Assembly: GCA_001414325.1 (NCBI GenBank)
Contig: LLKB01000006.1
Coordinates: 230,436-294,435, forward strand
Length of the DNA stretch: 64,000 nucleotides
Direction: 5' to 3'
Source of the DNA: Butyribacter intestini
Lineage (GTDB): Bacteria; Bacillota; Clostridia; Lachnospirales; Lachnospiraceae
Shown here: one piece after another, positions 19,563-29,560 of the stretch
Position numbering within the stretch: position 1 is the first letter of the stretch
Layout of the letters: every line of letters begins with the position of its first letter
Notes under the pieces: model-generated
Seen by the model: the letters and a program-made list of their open reading frames with translations, nothing else
What the model was told of the DNA's origin: nothing
Databases searched by the model: none
Translations under genes and position numbers: made by a program

Positions 19563-20543
19563 ATGAAAAAAATATCAATTGTTTTACCGGTGTATAATGG
19601 TGCAAAAAGTGTAAAAAAGTGTATAAAAAGCATATTTGCCCAAGATTATACAAACTTAGAAATTATAATTGTAAATGACGGCTCTACAGACAATTCTGAG
19701 GAGATAATAAAAAGTGTAATAGAAGAGTATGGCAGAAAAGATGTTATATATATATATAAAGAAAATACAGGGGTTGCAGACACACGAAATTATGCCATAA
19801 GTATTGCTTCAGGTGATTATATTACTTTTATAGATCAGGATGATATGTATTCTGAAAATTATTGCAGCAGTTATATGGGACTTGTTGACGAAAATACGGA
19901 TATTGTTGTTGGGGGATATATAAGAGTTGATTCAGAGGAGAAAGAACTTTATCGTGAACATTTAGCAGAAGCGGAGTGGAGTAAGTATATAGTTACCGCA
20001 CCGTGGGCTCATATTTATAAGAGAGATTTTCTGGTAAATAACAAAATAGAATTTTTAAAGTCGGCAATCGGAGAGGATGTGTATTTCAATATATTGGCAT
20101 ATGCGTATGCAAAAAATGTAAAAATATGTGAAGAAGAATTATATTATTGGACAAACAATCCGGAGTCGGTTTCAAATTCAAAGCAGGCTAAAATTGATGA
20201 AAATATAGATCCATTGTTTTTATTACAGTCAATATACGACAGGATGCCGGAAGTATCAGGTAAAAAAAAGGAATTTATAGAATATTATTTTATTAGGTAT
20301 ATTGTATGGTATATATTGTTTACATTGAAAAACAGTGAGTGGAAAAAAGTCAGGGAAAAGAAAAAGGAAATGTTTGATTGGCTTGAAACAAAGTTTCCGT
20401 ATTATAGGAAAAATCCAAACATAAAGATGGGACTTCCGAAAGGGGATTCATTAAGAAACAGGTTAAGTGTGTGGGGAATAGTCAGATTAAATACATTGAG
20501 AGCTGATAATTTGTTTTTAAAGATATTAAAGATTGTGTTGTAG
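19563..20543 (+). CDS. Glycosyltransferase family 2
   Basis: 326 aa from ATG 19563 with GAGGA at 19554-19558. An in-frame start at 19491 would overlap the DUF2304 gene and adds non-conserved residues. The GT2 core is complete: KISIVLPVYNGAKSV, NDGSTDNS near residue 38, IDQDDMYSENY near 93, and AIGEDVYFN near 165 on the acceptor side. Typical single-domain capsule glycosyltransferase. Donor unknown. Confidence 0.86.
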   Translation: MKKISIVLPVYNGAKSVKKCIKSIFAQDYTNLEIIIVNDGSTDNSEEIIKSVIEEYGRKDVIYIYKENTGVADTRNYAISIASGDYITFIDQDDMYSENYCSSYMGLVDENTDIVVGGYIRVDSEEKELYREHLAEAEWSKYIVTAPWAHIYKRDFLVNNKIEFLKSAIGEDVYFNILAYAYAKNVKICEEELYYWTNNPESVSNSKQAKIDENIDPLFLLQSIYDRMPEVSGKKKEFIEYYFIRYIVWYILFTLKNSEWKKVREKKKEMFDWLETKFPYYRKNPNIKMGLPKGDSLRNRLSVWGIVRLNTLRADNLFLKILKIVL

Positions 20544-20557
20544 AGGAAAGGAATAAA

Positions 20558-21502
20558 ATGAGTAACATATTATTTTCTGTTTTATTAGTGACATATAATT
20601 CAGAATTGAGTGATATATTTAAGACATTAACTTCAATTATAAATCAGGAGTTTGAGCATTTTGAGATTGTTTTGTCTGATGATGGTTCTGAAGATAACAA
20701 ATTTAAACAGATTGAAGAATTTATGAAAGAACATAAATTCTTCAATTATAAGATGGTTGGACATGATAAAAATCAGGGAACAGTTAAAAATCTTATAAGT
20801 GGTCTTGAAAATTGTTCCGGGAAGTATGTAAGAGATTTTGGACCTGGTGATATGTTTTATACAAAAGATTCATTAAAAAAGTTATATGAATTTATGGAAA
20901 AGAAGCAATGTGACAGTTGTTTTTGCAGAGTACAGGGTTATATTGAGAAAAACGGAACATTGACAGAGAAAGAATATATACATCCGTTCGACATAAACGC
21001 ATATAAAAAAGGTAAAAAAGACTTAATTATAAAAAACTTGATTTTGTATAGTGACAATGTCTCAGGGGCATCTACATCGTATAAGACGGACTATTATTTA
21101 AGTTATCTTAAGAAAATAGTTGGAAGTGTAGTATATGAGGAAGATATTTTTCAGGTATATGCGGCACTTGAAGGAAATAATTTTGAATTTTTAGATGAAT
21201 GTTTGATATGGTATGAAACCTCAGAAGGTATTTCTACAAATAAAAATAGTCCTTTCAAGAAAAAGATTGCATTGGATGTAGAACATTTTTTTGACCTAAT
21301 GAATTTAAAATTTGGAGAAAATAAATATGTGCAGAAAAGGATGAGATTGTCAAAACTGTACAGAATAGATAATTTATATCTAAGAACGATTGTACGTTTT
21401 TTGTATGATCCATATGCAATCATCTATTTGGTAAAGCATTATGTATCTGTTATAAGAGGTGATTACAAAATCAATAGTAAAGGTGAACAGTGGAATAGCT
21501 AG
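20558..21502 (+). CDS. Glycosyltransferase family 2
   Basis: 314 aa with SVLLVTYNSELSD, LSDDGSEDNKF near residue 41 and a modified metal site RDFGPGDMFYTKDS near 90. FGPGD replaces the usual DXD, with a single Asp, so catalysis may depend on another residue. VYEEDIFQVYAAL is the acceptor-side motif. Start ATG 20558 after GAGGAAAGG. Probably adds one sugar of the repeat unit, though loss of activity is possible. Confidence 0.8.
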   Translation: MSNILFSVLLVTYNSELSDIFKTLTSIINQEFEHFEIVLSDDGSEDNKFKQIEEFMKEHKFFNYKMVGHDKNQGTVKNLISGLENCSGKYVRDFGPGDMFYTKDSLKKLYEFMEKKQCDSCFCRVQGYIEKNGTLTEKEYIHPFDINAYKKGKKDLIIKNLILYSDNVSGASTSYKTDYYLSYLKKIVGSVVYEEDIFQVYAALEGNNFEFLDECLIWYETSEGISTNKNSPFKKKIALDVEHFFDLMNLKFGENKYVQKRMRLSKLYRIDNLYLRTIVRFLYDPYAIIYLVKHYVSVIRGDYKINSKGEQWNS

Positions 21503-21514
21503 GGAGTGATAAAG

Positions 21515-21925
21515 ATGGAGATAGTAAAGTATAGATTTCAGCAACATGGTGATGAGAGAGGACAATTGGTAGCTCTTGAAGAAAATAAAGATATACCATT
21601 TCAGGTGAAAAGAGTATATTATATGTATGATACCGTGAAAGGAGTCAGGAGAGGATACCATGCACATAAGTGTTTGAAGCAAATTCTTATAGCAATACAT
21701 GGAAACTGTAAGATTCATTTGGACAATGGAAAAGAAACCGCAGAGATTTTATTGGATAAACCATATGAGGGATTATATATTTCAAATGATATGTGGAGGG
21801 AAATGTATGATTTTTCGGAGGATGCTGTTCTGATGGTACTGGCATCGGAATATTACGATGAGAGTGATTATATAAGGAATTATGATGAGTACATACAATA
21901 TATAAAAAATGAGGTGAAAGAATGA
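21515..21925 (+). CDS. dTDP-4-keto-6-deoxyglucose 3,4-ketoisomerase (cupin, FdtA/QdtA-like)
   Basis: 136-aa single-domain cupin. [44 protein letters not shown] and [11 protein letters not shown] match the sugar 3,4-ketoisomerase family (FdtA gives the Fuc3N branch, QdtA the Qui3N branch). The HAH motif near residue 49 is part of the active site. The enzyme converts dTDP-4-keto-6-deoxyglucose to the 3-keto isomer. Start chosen at ATG 21515, 8 bp after AGGGAG. Its product is the substrate of the aminotransferase that overlaps its stop by 4 bp. Confidence 0.88.
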   Translation: MEIVKYRFQQHGDERGQLVALEENKDIPFQVKRVYYMYDTVKGVRRGYHAHKCLKQILIAIHGNCKIHLDNGKETAEILLDKPYEGLYISNDMWREMYDFSEDAVLMVLASEYYDESDYIRNYDEYIQYIKNEVKE

Positions 21926-23022
21926 TGAATATACCGTTTGTAACATTTGAGCATATGCATAACGAGATAAAAGATGAAGTATTAAAAAAAATAAAAGATG
22001 TATATGAAAAAGGATGGTTTATACAAGGAGAAGAAGTAGAAAAATTTGAAAGTGAATTTGCAGAGTATTGTGGAACAAAGTATTGTGTAGGCACAGGGAA
22101 TGGTTTAGATGCGTTATTTTTAACTTTGAAAGCACAGGGAATAGGAGAAGGTGATGAGGTTATTGTACCGTCTAATACATTTATTGCTACTGCACTTGCG
22201 GTTTCTTATACTGGTGCAAAACCGGTTTTTGTAGAACCTAGAATAGATGATTATCTTATAAATGAGGAATTGATAGAGGAAAAAATAAATAGTAATACTA
22301 AAGCTATTGCAGCTGTACATTTATATGGACAAACAGCTGAGGTAAAAAAAATAAATAAAATTGCAAAAAAACATAATTTGTTTGTTTTGGAGGATGCTGC
22401 TCAGGCTCATGGTGCAAGATTGTACGGACAGAAAGCTGGAGCATTAGGTGATGCGGGCGGATTTAGTTTTTATCCCGGAAAAAATCTTGGAGCATTAGGT
22501 GATGCGGGGGCTGTGGTTACAAATAATAAAGAGCTTGCAGATAAAGTAAGGGCATTGGGAAATTATGGTTCTGATTATAAGTATCATCATATATATATGG
22601 GAAATAATTCAAGGCTTGATGAAATTCAGGCAGCAGTTCTTAGAATTAAATTAAAAAATTTAGATAAATGGAATAAGAACAGACAGGAAATTGCAAATGC
22701 ATATTTATTAGGAATAAATAACAGTAAGATTATTTTGCCTAAAATAAATCAAAACTGCGAGCATGTTTTTCATATTTTTGCTATAAGATGTGAAGAAAGA
22801 GCAAGTTTAGAAAAACATCTAAATGACAATGGAATTGGAACAAATAAACACTATCCTATACCAATACATATCCAGAAAGCATATAGTTATTTAGGATACA
22901 AAGAAGGGGATTATCCGATTGCAGAAGAAATTTCAGATACGGAACTTAGCATTCCTATGTATTACGGAATGTCAGAAGAAGAAGTGGATTATGTAATTAA
23001 TACAATTAACAACTGGAGGTAG
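21922..23022 (+). CDS. DegT/DnrJ/EryC1/StrS sugar 3-aminotransferase (FdtB/QdtB-like)
   Basis: 366-aa PLP enzyme. [15 protein letters not shown] near residue 58 binds the cofactor phosphate and [11 protein letters not shown] near 156 supplies the pyridine-nitrogen Asp. The Schiff-base lysine is in [15 protein letters not shown] near 187. It transfers an amino group to the 3-keto sugar made by the gene before, giving dTDP-3-amino-3,6-dideoxy-galactose or -glucose. The ATG overlaps the ketoisomerase stop (ATGATGA arrangement), so the two are translationally coupled. Confidence 0.92.
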   Translation: MMNIPFVTFEHMHNEIKDEVLKKIKDVYEKGWFIQGEEVEKFESEFAEYCGTKYCVGTGNGLDALFLTLKAQGIGEGDEVIVPSNTFIATALAVSYTGAKPVFVEPRIDDYLINEELIEEKINSNTKAIAAVHLYGQTAEVKKINKIAKKHNLFVLEDAAQAHGARLYGQKAGALGDAGGFSFYPGKNLGALGDAGAVVTNNKELADKVRALGNYGSDYKYHHIYMGNNSRLDEIQAAVLRIKLKNLDKWNKNRQEIANAYLLGINNSKIILPKINQNCEHVFHIFAIRCEERASLEKHLNDNGIGTNKHYPIPIHIQKAYSYLGYKEGDYPIAEEISDTELSIPMYYGMSEEEVDYVINTINNWR

Positions 23023-23026
23023 TAAA

Positions 23027-24019
23027 ATGTTTCATTTTGAAAAATATAATGAAAAGGATGAGAAAAAATGGGATGATTTTGTTATGGAAAAATCAATAAA
23101 TGGAACTTTTTTACAGACAAGAAGATTTCTTAACTATCATCCAAAAGACAGATTTGTAGATGAATCAATAATAATTTATAATAAAAAAAATAATATTGCA
23201 GCGGTTTGTCCGGCCTGCCTTATTGAGGAAGATGGAAAGAGAATTTTCTTTTCACATAAAGGGACAACTTTTGGAGGAATAATAACAGATAAAAAGCACT
23301 ACAGAGCGAAATATATAATAGATATGGTCAAAGAATTTAAAGAATATCTATTACAGGAAAAATTTGATGAGATGTATCTGAAAATGACATCAGATATATT
23401 TTCAGATGCGGAATCAGATTTATTTCAATATGCATTTCAATATAATAACTTTAAAGAATTTAAGGAGTTAAGTACATATGTTGATTTGAATAATTATAAA
23501 GAAGATATTTTATCTAATTTTGCTCAGGGTAAAAGGACAAATGTTCATAATTGTATTAAAGAAGGTCTTGTGACAAGAGAACTTGAAACAGATGATGAAA
23601 TAAAAGTTTTTTATGATATTCTGTGTGAAAATCTTGCTAAATATGATACTAAACCTGTCCATACGATTGAGGAATTATTAGAATTCAAAAATGACAGGTT
23701 AAAAAATGAATGTGGATTTTTTGGGACATTCTTGGACAATGAAATGATTGCTGGTTCAATGATGTTTTATTTTCCTAAGGTATCCTGTGCACATACACAG
23801 TATTTAGCAGCAAGACAGGCATATAACAAGCTAAGTCCAATGACATATATGTATTATAGTATGATTGAAAAAATGAAAGATTTGGGATATAAAAAAGTTT
23901 CTTGGGGAACAGCAACAGAAAATTTAGGGCAGTACCTAAATACTGGCTTAATAACAAGTAAGGAAGATTTTGGAAGCAGATATTGTAATAATCTTACTTA
24001 TTACATAAAAGGAGAGTAA
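23027..24019 (+). CDS. GNAT/FemAB-like acyltransferase
   Basis: 330 aa with the double-GNAT FemAB-like layout. It has SINGTFLQTRRFLNYHPKDR near residue 20, GTTFGGI near 88, and a C-terminal half with MIAGSMMFY, HTQYLAA and YKKVSWGTATENLG. Sited 4 bp after the 3-aminotransferase, it may N-acylate the 3-amino sugar, the role of FdtC/QdtC in other loci (those are hexapeptide or different acyltransferases). It could instead attach an amino acid to the glycan. Family is clear, substrate is inference. Confidence 0.72.
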   Translation: MFHFEKYNEKDEKKWDDFVMEKSINGTFLQTRRFLNYHPKDRFVDESIIIYNKKNNIAAVCPACLIEEDGKRIFFSHKGTTFGGIITDKKHYRAKYIIDMVKEFKEYLLQEKFDEMYLKMTSDIFSDAESDLFQYAFQYNNFKEFKELSTYVDLNNYKEDILSNFAQGKRTNVHNCIKEGLVTRELETDDEIKVFYDILCENLAKYDTKPVHTIEELLEFKNDRLKNECGFFGTFLDNEMIAGSMMFYFPKVSCAHTQYLAARQAYNKLSPMTYMYYSMIEKMKDLGYKKVSWGTATENLGQYLNTGLITSKEDFGSRYCNNLTYYIKGE

Positions 24020-24022
24020 CGA

Positions 24023-25027
24023 ATGAAATTGAGCGTTCTTGTAACATTTTATAATCAGAAAGATTATGTTGATAGGGCTTTAAGAAGTATTTTATTACAA
24101 AACACTGATTTTGAATATGAGATTCTAGTCGGTGATGATGGTTCTACAGACGGGACACTAGATAAAATAAAGGAATGGCAAGCAAAATATCCTAATAAGA
24201 TAAGTGTATATATTATGGATAGACAAGAGGGAAAAAAATATAATAGCAGTTTTAGGGCATCAAGGAATAGAATTAATCTATTAAAGTATGTAAAGGGAAA
24301 ATATTTTACATATTTGGATGGTGATGATTATTTTTGCAATAATAATAAGTTTCAAAAGCAAATTGCATTTCTTGAAAATGATAATGAAAAACGATTTTCG
24401 ATGTGTGCACATAATGTTTATTCAGTTGACGGTAAAAGTGGTACAAAAACAATATTTCTAAAAAAAATGGAAAGAAATATGAAATTAAAGGCTAAAGATT
24501 ATTGGAAAAAGTATTATTTTCATCCAGATTCAATTATTTTTAGAAGTGAATATATAAAAGAGATAAAATATAATTTAGTAAAAGATTATTTTAATGATAA
24601 TATGATAGTTTACTCTTTTTTACAGCATGGAGATATTTATTATATGGCTGATATAATGGCATGTTATACTCAAACTGGCGATGGAATATGGACAGGAAGT
24701 TCAAAATATGTTGGTTGTCTTAGAAATTTAATGGATATGGATTTGGAGATAAAGATAAATGATGATTTTTGGGTATCAAGTTTAATAAGACATTTTTGGG
24801 ATATTTATTATTTTGTGTTTAGGAAAAATGTAAACAATGAAAGCAATGACAAAATAAAGTTTTATTTAAAGCAGATAGCTAAAGATAAATTGTATAATAC
24901 GGAAATACTGTATCGCTATAATGTAGGAAAAAAAAGATTTAGTATAAAAGCATATTCTTTATTTTTTAAGGCGATGATTGCTTATATTTTATTTAACATG
25001 AAATGGATTGTAAAAAGAAATAGGTGA
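24023..25027 (+). CDS. Glycosyltransferase family 2
   Basis: 334 aa starting 3 bp after the GNAT stop. KLSVLVTFYNQKDYVDRAL, VGDDGSTDGT near residue 38 and YLDGDDYFCNN near 95 give a full GT2 core. The C-terminal third is basic and hydrophobic (AYILFNMKWIVKRNR), probably membrane-associated. Its place right after the amino-sugar genes makes it a candidate for adding that residue. Confidence 0.85.
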   Translation: MKLSVLVTFYNQKDYVDRALRSILLQNTDFEYEILVGDDGSTDGTLDKIKEWQAKYPNKISVYIMDRQEGKKYNSSFRASRNRINLLKYVKGKYFTYLDGDDYFCNNNKFQKQIAFLENDNEKRFSMCAHNVYSVDGKSGTKTIFLKKMERNMKLKAKDYWKKYYFHPDSIIFRSEYIKEIKYNLVKDYFNDNMIVYSFLQHGDIYYMADIMACYTQTGDGIWTGSSKYVGCLRNLMDMDLEIKINDDFWVSSLIRHFWDIYYFVFRKNVNNESNDKIKFYLKQIAKDKLYNTEILYRYNVGKKRFSIKAYSLFFKAMIAYILFNMKWIVKRNR

Positions 25028-25031
25028 TAAA

Positions 25032-25949
25032 ATGAAAAAATATATATATGCATTTGTGATATTACATTATGGTGAAGCTAAAATGACAATAGATTGCGTG
25101 AATAATTTGCTAGATAAAATCAAAGATGAAAAAAGTGCCATAATTGTAGTTGATAATAATTCGCCATTACAGACGGGAAAACAGGTTGATGGAGAATTTG
25201 AAAGTAAAAATAATGTTTTCTTTATTTACAATAAGAAAAATTTAGGTTTTGCAAATGGAAATAATGTGGGATATAAATTTGCAAAAGATGTACTAAATAG
25301 TGAGTATATTTGTGTCATGAATAATGATGTATTTATTCTTCAAGAAAATTTTTGGGATTTAGTAAAAAGAATTGATGAGAATAATTTGGCAGTTGTTGGT
25401 CCACATATCTGTTTAAAAAATGGTGAAGAAAATGCTATGTATTATAAAATGAATAGTGTAGAAGAATTAGAAAAAGAGCGTAATGCATATATTAAACAAC
25501 TTAGAAGAATTAAGTCATCTATATGGAGATTTTGGACTAAGTGGGACAAATTCAAATTGGTAGTAAGAAAACTATTAGGTTACATAGGAGTAATGGACAA
25601 ATTAGTTTTACATGAAGAAATGATAGAAGGAAGTTTAGACAAACATTATAATATAATATTACATGGATGTTGTTTGATTTTTATGCCATCGTACATAAAA
25701 AAGTTTGATGAGGGATTTGATACAGAAACTTTTATGTTTAGAGAAGAAGAATTGCTTTATTTAAGGTGTAGAGATAAAGAATTGAATATGTTGTATTATC
25801 CAGAAATAGAGGTTAAGCATTTAGAAGATGTTTCTACAAATTACATTTATAATAATGATAGAAAGAAACTAATTTTTAATTATGAAAATCAGATTGTATC
25901 GCTAGGGATACTAATAAAAAAGTGTCATAAATTGAATGAGGAGAGATAG
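25032..25949 (+). CDS. Glycosyltransferase family 2 (rhamnosyltransferase-like)
   Basis: 305 aa. VILHYGEAKMTIDCVNNL, VVDNNSP near residue 38, LGFANGNNVGY near 72 and CVMNNDVFIL near 95 are typical of the GT2 subgroup of rhamnosyl- and galactofuranosyltransferases. ILHGCCLIF and FREEELLYLRC are the C-terminal signature. The stop overlaps the ribosome binding region of the flippase gene. Confidence 0.84.
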   Translation: MKKYIYAFVILHYGEAKMTIDCVNNLLDKIKDEKSAIIVVDNNSPLQTGKQVDGEFESKNNVFFIYNKKNLGFANGNNVGYKFAKDVLNSEYICVMNNDVFILQENFWDLVKRIDENNLAVVGPHICLKNGEENAMYYKMNSVEELEKERNAYIKQLRRIKSSIWRFWTKWDKFKLVVRKLLGYIGVMDKLVLHEEMIEGSLDKHYNIILHGCCLIFMPSYIKKFDEGFDTETFMFREEELLYLRCRDKELNMLYYPEIEVKHLEDVSTNYIYNNDRKKLIFNYENQIVSLGILIKKCHKLNEER

Positions 25950-25950
25950 C

Positions 25951-27417
25951 TTGAATAAATATAAATCAATAAAATATAATTTTATAATGAATTTTATCCG
26001 TGTGTTAATGACTATAGTATTTCCAATGATTACTTTTCCATATGCATCAAGGGTATTAACGGAATATGGTTTAGGTAAGGTTACATATGTTACTACTATG
26101 GTAAGTTATTTTCAGCTTATTGCTGCATTTGGAATAAGTAATTATGCTATAACAGAAGGTGCTAAAATAAGAAATGACAGACAAAAATTAAATAGATTCG
26201 TTTCTGAGATGTTTTATATTAATTTATTTACAATGGTTATAGCATATATAGGATTTATAATTATATTTTTCTTTCCACATTTTAAAACATATAGATATTT
26301 ATTACTGATAAGTTGTACAACGATATTCTTTTCTACAGTTGGAATAGAATGGTTATATGAGCTTATAGAGGAATATCAATATATAACAATAAGATCTATA
26401 ATATTTCAGGTAGTTTCGTTAGTTTTGTTATTTGTTTTTGTTAAAAATTCAAATGATGTAGCATGGTATATAGGTTTAACAGTATTTGCTACGGCAGGAT
26501 CTAACATATTGAATTTTTTTCATAGTAAAAATTACATTAAAATATCTATTAAGGGAATACGCTATACGGATATAAAAAAGCATTTAAAACCAATGACATA
26601 TATGTTTGGAGTATCTGTTGCATCAGTTATTTATTTAAATTCAGATATAACAATGTTAGGAACAATGAAAAATAATAGAGATGTTGGAATTTATACAGCA
26701 GCAACAAAGATGAATCAGGTACTGTGTCAATTGATAAAATCAATAAGTACGGTTGTATTGGCTAGATTATCTTTTTATAAGAGTAATGACAAGGAAGATG
26801 AATATTATAATTTATTAACAAATGTATTTAGATTTTTAATACTTTTAATTATTCCTGCGATGTTTGGAATGTATTTGTTAGCACCTCAAATTATTATGTT
26901 AATATCAGGTGAAAGATATATGGATGCTGTACCAACAGTCAGAATACTGGTTTTAAATTTGTTTTTATCTCCAATAAATGGTTTTATAGCTTATCAAGTT
27001 TTTATGCCAATTAAAAAAGAAAAAATAATATTTTGGGCAACATGTGGAGGAGCAGTATCTAATATTATAATGAATTTGTTTTTGATTCCATATTTAAGTT
27101 ACAATGGAGCTGCTATGGCGACGGTAATTGCTGAAGGAATAGTAATGTTAATATCCGTCTTTCTTGGAAAAGAGTATATAAAGATAGAAAATAATGGAGC
27201 ATCTGAATATGTGAAAATGTTTATATCAGCATGTCCAATGGTAGTATTTTATGTTGTATTAAGAAAAATGGTAAGTATGAATTTTATAATATATACATTT
27301 ATAATGGTTTTATGTTGTTCAGTAACATATTTTGCTTTACTAATTATATTAAAAGAAGATATAGTGTATAGTGAATTTGTGAAAATATTAAAGGAAAAAA
27401 GGAGGAAATTGAGATGA
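25951..27417 (+). CDS. Wzx-type polysaccharide flippase (MOP superfamily)
   Basis: 488 aa with about fourteen helices. It opens with [21 protein letters not shown] and then [16 protein letters not shown], the standard N-terminus of Wzx/RfbX flippases, and has [16 protein letters not shown] near residue 130. It would move a lipid-linked oligosaccharide across the membrane. I prefer the TTG start at 25951, which has AGGAGAG at 25939-25945. The in-frame ATG at 25936 overlaps that site. A flippase next to a complete ABC exporter in one locus is unusual. Confidence 0.9.
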   Translation: MNKYKSIKYNFIMNFIRVLMTIVFPMITFPYASRVLTEYGLGKVTYVTTMVSYFQLIAAFGISNYAITEGAKIRNDRQKLNRFVSEMFYINLFTMVIAYIGFIIIFFFPHFKTYRYLLLISCTTIFFSTVGIEWLYELIEEYQYITIRSIIFQVVSLVLLFVFVKNSNDVAWYIGLTVFATAGSNILNFFHSKNYIKISIKGIRYTDIKKHLKPMTYMFGVSVASVIYLNSDITMLGTMKNNRDVGIYTAATKMNQVLCQLIKSISTVVLARLSFYKSNDKEDEYYNLLTNVFRFLILLIIPAMFGMYLLAPQIIMLISGERYMDAVPTVRILVLNLFLSPINGFIAYQVFMPIKKEKIIFWATCGGAVSNIIMNLFLIPYLSYNGAAMATVIAEGIVMLISVFLGKEYIKIENNGASEYVKMFISACPMVVFYVVLRKMVSMNFIIYTFIMVLCCSVTYFALLIILKEDIVYSEFVKILKEKRRKLR

Positions 27418-28646
27418 AAATAGCAGTTGCAGGAACAGGATATGTAGGATTATCAAATGCAGTATTGCTTTCACAGAATAATGAAGTTTGGGCAGTTGAT
27501 ATAATTAATGATAAGGTTGAGATGATAAATAATAAAAAATCTCCTATAGTAGATAAGGAAATTTCAGAATATCTTGCAAATAAAAAGCTGAATCTTCATG
27601 CGACAATGGATGAAAAAAAAGCTTATATGGGGGCTGATTATATTATTATATCTACACCTACAAATTATGATCCAGTAAAAAATTATTTTGATACTAGTTC
27701 AGTAGAAACAGTTTTAAAGCTTGTAAAAAAATATAATACAAATGCTATTATAGTTATTAAATCAACTATTCCTGTCGGATATACTAAATCAATCAGAGAA
27801 AAATTTGATATGGAAAATATAATTTTTAGTCCTGAATTTTTGCGTGAAGGTAGAGCTTTATATGATAATTTATATCCGTCTAGAATTATAGTTGGAGCGC
27901 CGTTAGAGGATGAAAGGTTAAGAAAAGCGGCTGAAAAGTTTGCAGATTTATTAAAGGAAGGAGCAATAAAGGAAAATATAGATGTTTTATTTACCGATTT
28001 GACAGAGGCAGAGGCAATAAAGTTGTTTGCAAATACTTATTTGGCGTTAAGAGTGTCATTTTTTAATGAACTTGATACATATGCAGAGGTTAGAGGATTA
28101 AACACTAAACAGATAATAGAGGGAATAGGTTTAGACCCTAGGATAGGCAATCATTATAATAATCCGTCTTTTGGATATGGAGGGTATTGTTTGCCGAAAG
28201 ATACTAAGCAACTGTTAGCTAATTATGAGAATGTTCCTAATAATATAATAGCTGCAATAGTTGACGCTAATAAAACAAGAAAGGATTTTATAGCAGAAAG
28301 AGTTTTAAAAAGAGCGGGGTATTATGATGAAACAAGTGCAGGTTATGATGGAACTCCAGGGCATGAATGTACAATAGGTATATATAGATTAACGATGAAG
28401 GCAAATTCTGACAACTTTAGACAGAGTAGCATACAGGGAGTAATGAAAAGAATAAAAGCTAAGGGAGTAAAGGTTGTTATATATGAACCTACTTTGAAAG
28501 AAAAGGAATTTTTTGGAAGTGAAGTTATCAATGATTTGGACAAATTTAAAGTTATGTGCAATCAGATAATTGCAAATAGATATAGTGATGAATTAAGTGA
28601 TGTTATGAATAAAGTATATACAAGGGATATCTATTTTAGAGATTAG
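27414..28646 (+). CDS. ugd: UDP-glucose 6-dehydrogenase
   Basis: 410 aa. The N-terminal NAD-binding fold is [33 protein letters not shown] near residue 118 and [14 protein letters not shown] near 138 are conserved. The catalytic cysteine lies in [14 protein letters not shown] near residue 259. It oxidises UDP-glucose to UDP-glucuronate, giving the locus an acidic sugar. It overlaps the flippase stop by 4 bp (ATGA), so it is the last coupled gene of the long operon. UDP-sugar rather than GDP-sugar specificity is from overall similarity to Ugd of capsule loci. Confidence 0.9.
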   Translation: MKIAVAGTGYVGLSNAVLLSQNNEVWAVDIINDKVEMINNKKSPIVDKEISEYLANKKLNLHATMDEKKAYMGADYIIISTPTNYDPVKNYFDTSSVETVLKLVKKYNTNAIIVIKSTIPVGYTKSIREKFDMENIIFSPEFLREGRALYDNLYPSRIIVGAPLEDERLRKAAEKFADLLKEGAIKENIDVLFTDLTEAEAIKLFANTYLALRVSFFNELDTYAEVRGLNTKQIIEGIGLDPRIGNHYNNPSFGYGGYCLPKDTKQLLANYENVPNNIIAAIVDANKTRKDFIAERVLKRAGYYDETSAGYDGTPGHECTIGIYRLTMKANSDNFRQSSIQGVMKRIKAKGVKVVIYEPTLKEKEFFGSEVINDLDKFKVMCNQIIANRYSDELSDVMNKVYTRDIYFRD

Positions 28647-28655
28647 ATATAGTAA

Positions 28656-28787
28656 ATGGTTTCAATTTTGAAGGAGAAACTTCAAAATTGTTGGAGCGGA
28701 TGTTTCAAATTTTTGAGACACTCTAATTATGGCATAATGTTTGTTGCTGTGCTAGCCGTAGGGATATTTTGTGCTTACGGAGAATAA
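28656..28787 (+). CDS. Small one-helix ORF, possibly an N-terminal gene fragment
   Basis: 43 codons from ATG 28656, shorter than most gene-callers accept. Residues ~24-41 (NYGIMFVAVLAVGIFCAY) form one membrane helix preceded by a basic, cysteine- and tryptophan-containing head. There is no good ribosome binding site. It begins 10 bp after ugd. It ends just before a strong terminator and lies left of the IS21 remnant and the sulfatase 3' remnant. It may therefore be the amino-terminal stub of that broken membrane enzyme. Standalone function cannot be excluded. Confidence 0.35.
   Translation: MVSILKEKLQNCWSGCFKFLRHSNYGIMFVAVLAVGIFCAYGE
28663..28690. repeat. Perfect 11-bp inverted repeat after ugd
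   Basis: CAATTTTGAAG at 28663-28673 pairs with CTTCAAAATTG at 28680-28690 around a 6-base loop. No T-tract follows. It may be an RNA stem at the 3' end of the polysaccharide operon or an operator-like dyad. It lies inside the small ORF. Confidence 0.5.
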
Positions 28788-28798
28788 GTATTCTTTAG

Positions 28799-28848
28799 AA
28801 GTATGCATTATTTTTGACAAAAACAATGCATACTTTTGTGTTTTTATT
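28799..28848 (+). terminator. Rho-independent terminator of the polysaccharide operon
   Basis: AAGTATGCATT at 28799-28809 pairs perfectly with AATGCATACTT at 28825-28835. The inner bases can extend the stem. The sequence then runs TTTGTGTTTTTATT. It ends the rightward transcript after ugd and the small ORF. Confidence 0.8.
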
Positions 28849-28969
28849 ATTAATGTTAAGAGTTATTGAATGAATTGAGTATTTCGATAATTTTCATTGA
28901 AATGCATAGAGATGTAGATGATAGAGAGATTATTAATAAAATGACAGTATAATATATACACCACTTTAC

Positions 28970-29535
28970 AACTTTTTTCAAAAAAACAAAAGAGGAACTA
29001 TGGCTAAAGAGAACCGATGGCTACATTCTTCTTGTGCATCATCCCGGTGAAGGCCAGGCAGATTTTGGAACTGCTGATTTTTGTGAAAACAGCAGGCTTC
29101 ACCACGAAGCAAAGTATCTTGTGCTCAGTTTTCCATACAGCAACGGCGGCTTTCTCCAGCTTAATTACGGGGAAAACATGGAGTGTCTTCTAGAGGGACT
29201 GGTTGCCATATTTGAGCACATCGGTGGAGTTCCTACTGAAAGCTGGTTTGACAATACCAGAACCATTGTCACCAAAGTTATTAAAGGTGGCGGTCGCAAT
29301 GTAACAGAGCGTTTTCAGCGTTTCTGCGAGCACTACCGTGTTAAGCTGGTATTCATGAATCCCGAATCTGGATGGGAAAAGGGAAACGTGGAAAACCAGG
29401 TTGGTTATCTGCGTCTGTTTTTTGCAAGCACTTTTTGGACAAAGTTGCAAAACATTTTTGGACATTATTGCAAGTCCAAATTGGACAAAGTTGCAAAAAA
29501 CAGTTATGGAATTTCATTCTTCAAAAAGCATTGTG
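28970..29535 (+). mobile_element. IS21-family insertion sequence remnant
   Basis: Contains an internal piece of an IstA transposase joined directly to what looks like the IS right end with three phased repeats. istB and the istA N- and C-termini are missing, so it is immobile. Composition shifts to higher GC between about 29030 and 29410, unlike the AT-rich flanks, which supports foreign origin. The exact left boundary is not visible. Confidence 0.75.
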
Positions 29536-29552
29536 TGGTAAAGAAAAAGTGA
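29034..29552 (+). pseudogene. istA: IS21 transposase IstA fragment
   Basis: The readable part, HHPGEGQADFG (catalytic Asp of the DDE integrase core), YSNGGFLQLNYGEN, GGVPTESWFDNTRT (second Asp) and NPESGWEKGNVENQVGY (Glu region), is the middle of an IS21 IstA protein. The frame is open upstream to roughly 28970 without a proper start. Normal IstA is over 400 residues; here only about 120 matching residues remain. After codon ~125 the frame runs into the IS terminal repeats and is no longer transposase. Confidence 0.85.
29435..29498. repeat. Three 23-bp-phased terminal repeats of the IS21 remnant
   Basis: TTGGACAAAGTTGCAAAA occurs at 29435-29452 and 29481-29498. A variant, TTGGACATTATTGCAA, lies at 29458-29473. 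The three starts are spaced exactly 23 bp apart. IS21 elements carry multiple subterminal repeats that bind IstA, so this is most likely the right IS end fused to the istA fragment by internal deletion. Confidence 0.7.
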
Positions 29553-29560
29553 GAAAGTAA

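Noticed and set aside
29435..29498. CRISPR-like array
   Set aside because: Only three short imperfect repeats with tiny spacers are present, and they sit at an IS end. No array or cas gene was seen in the window.
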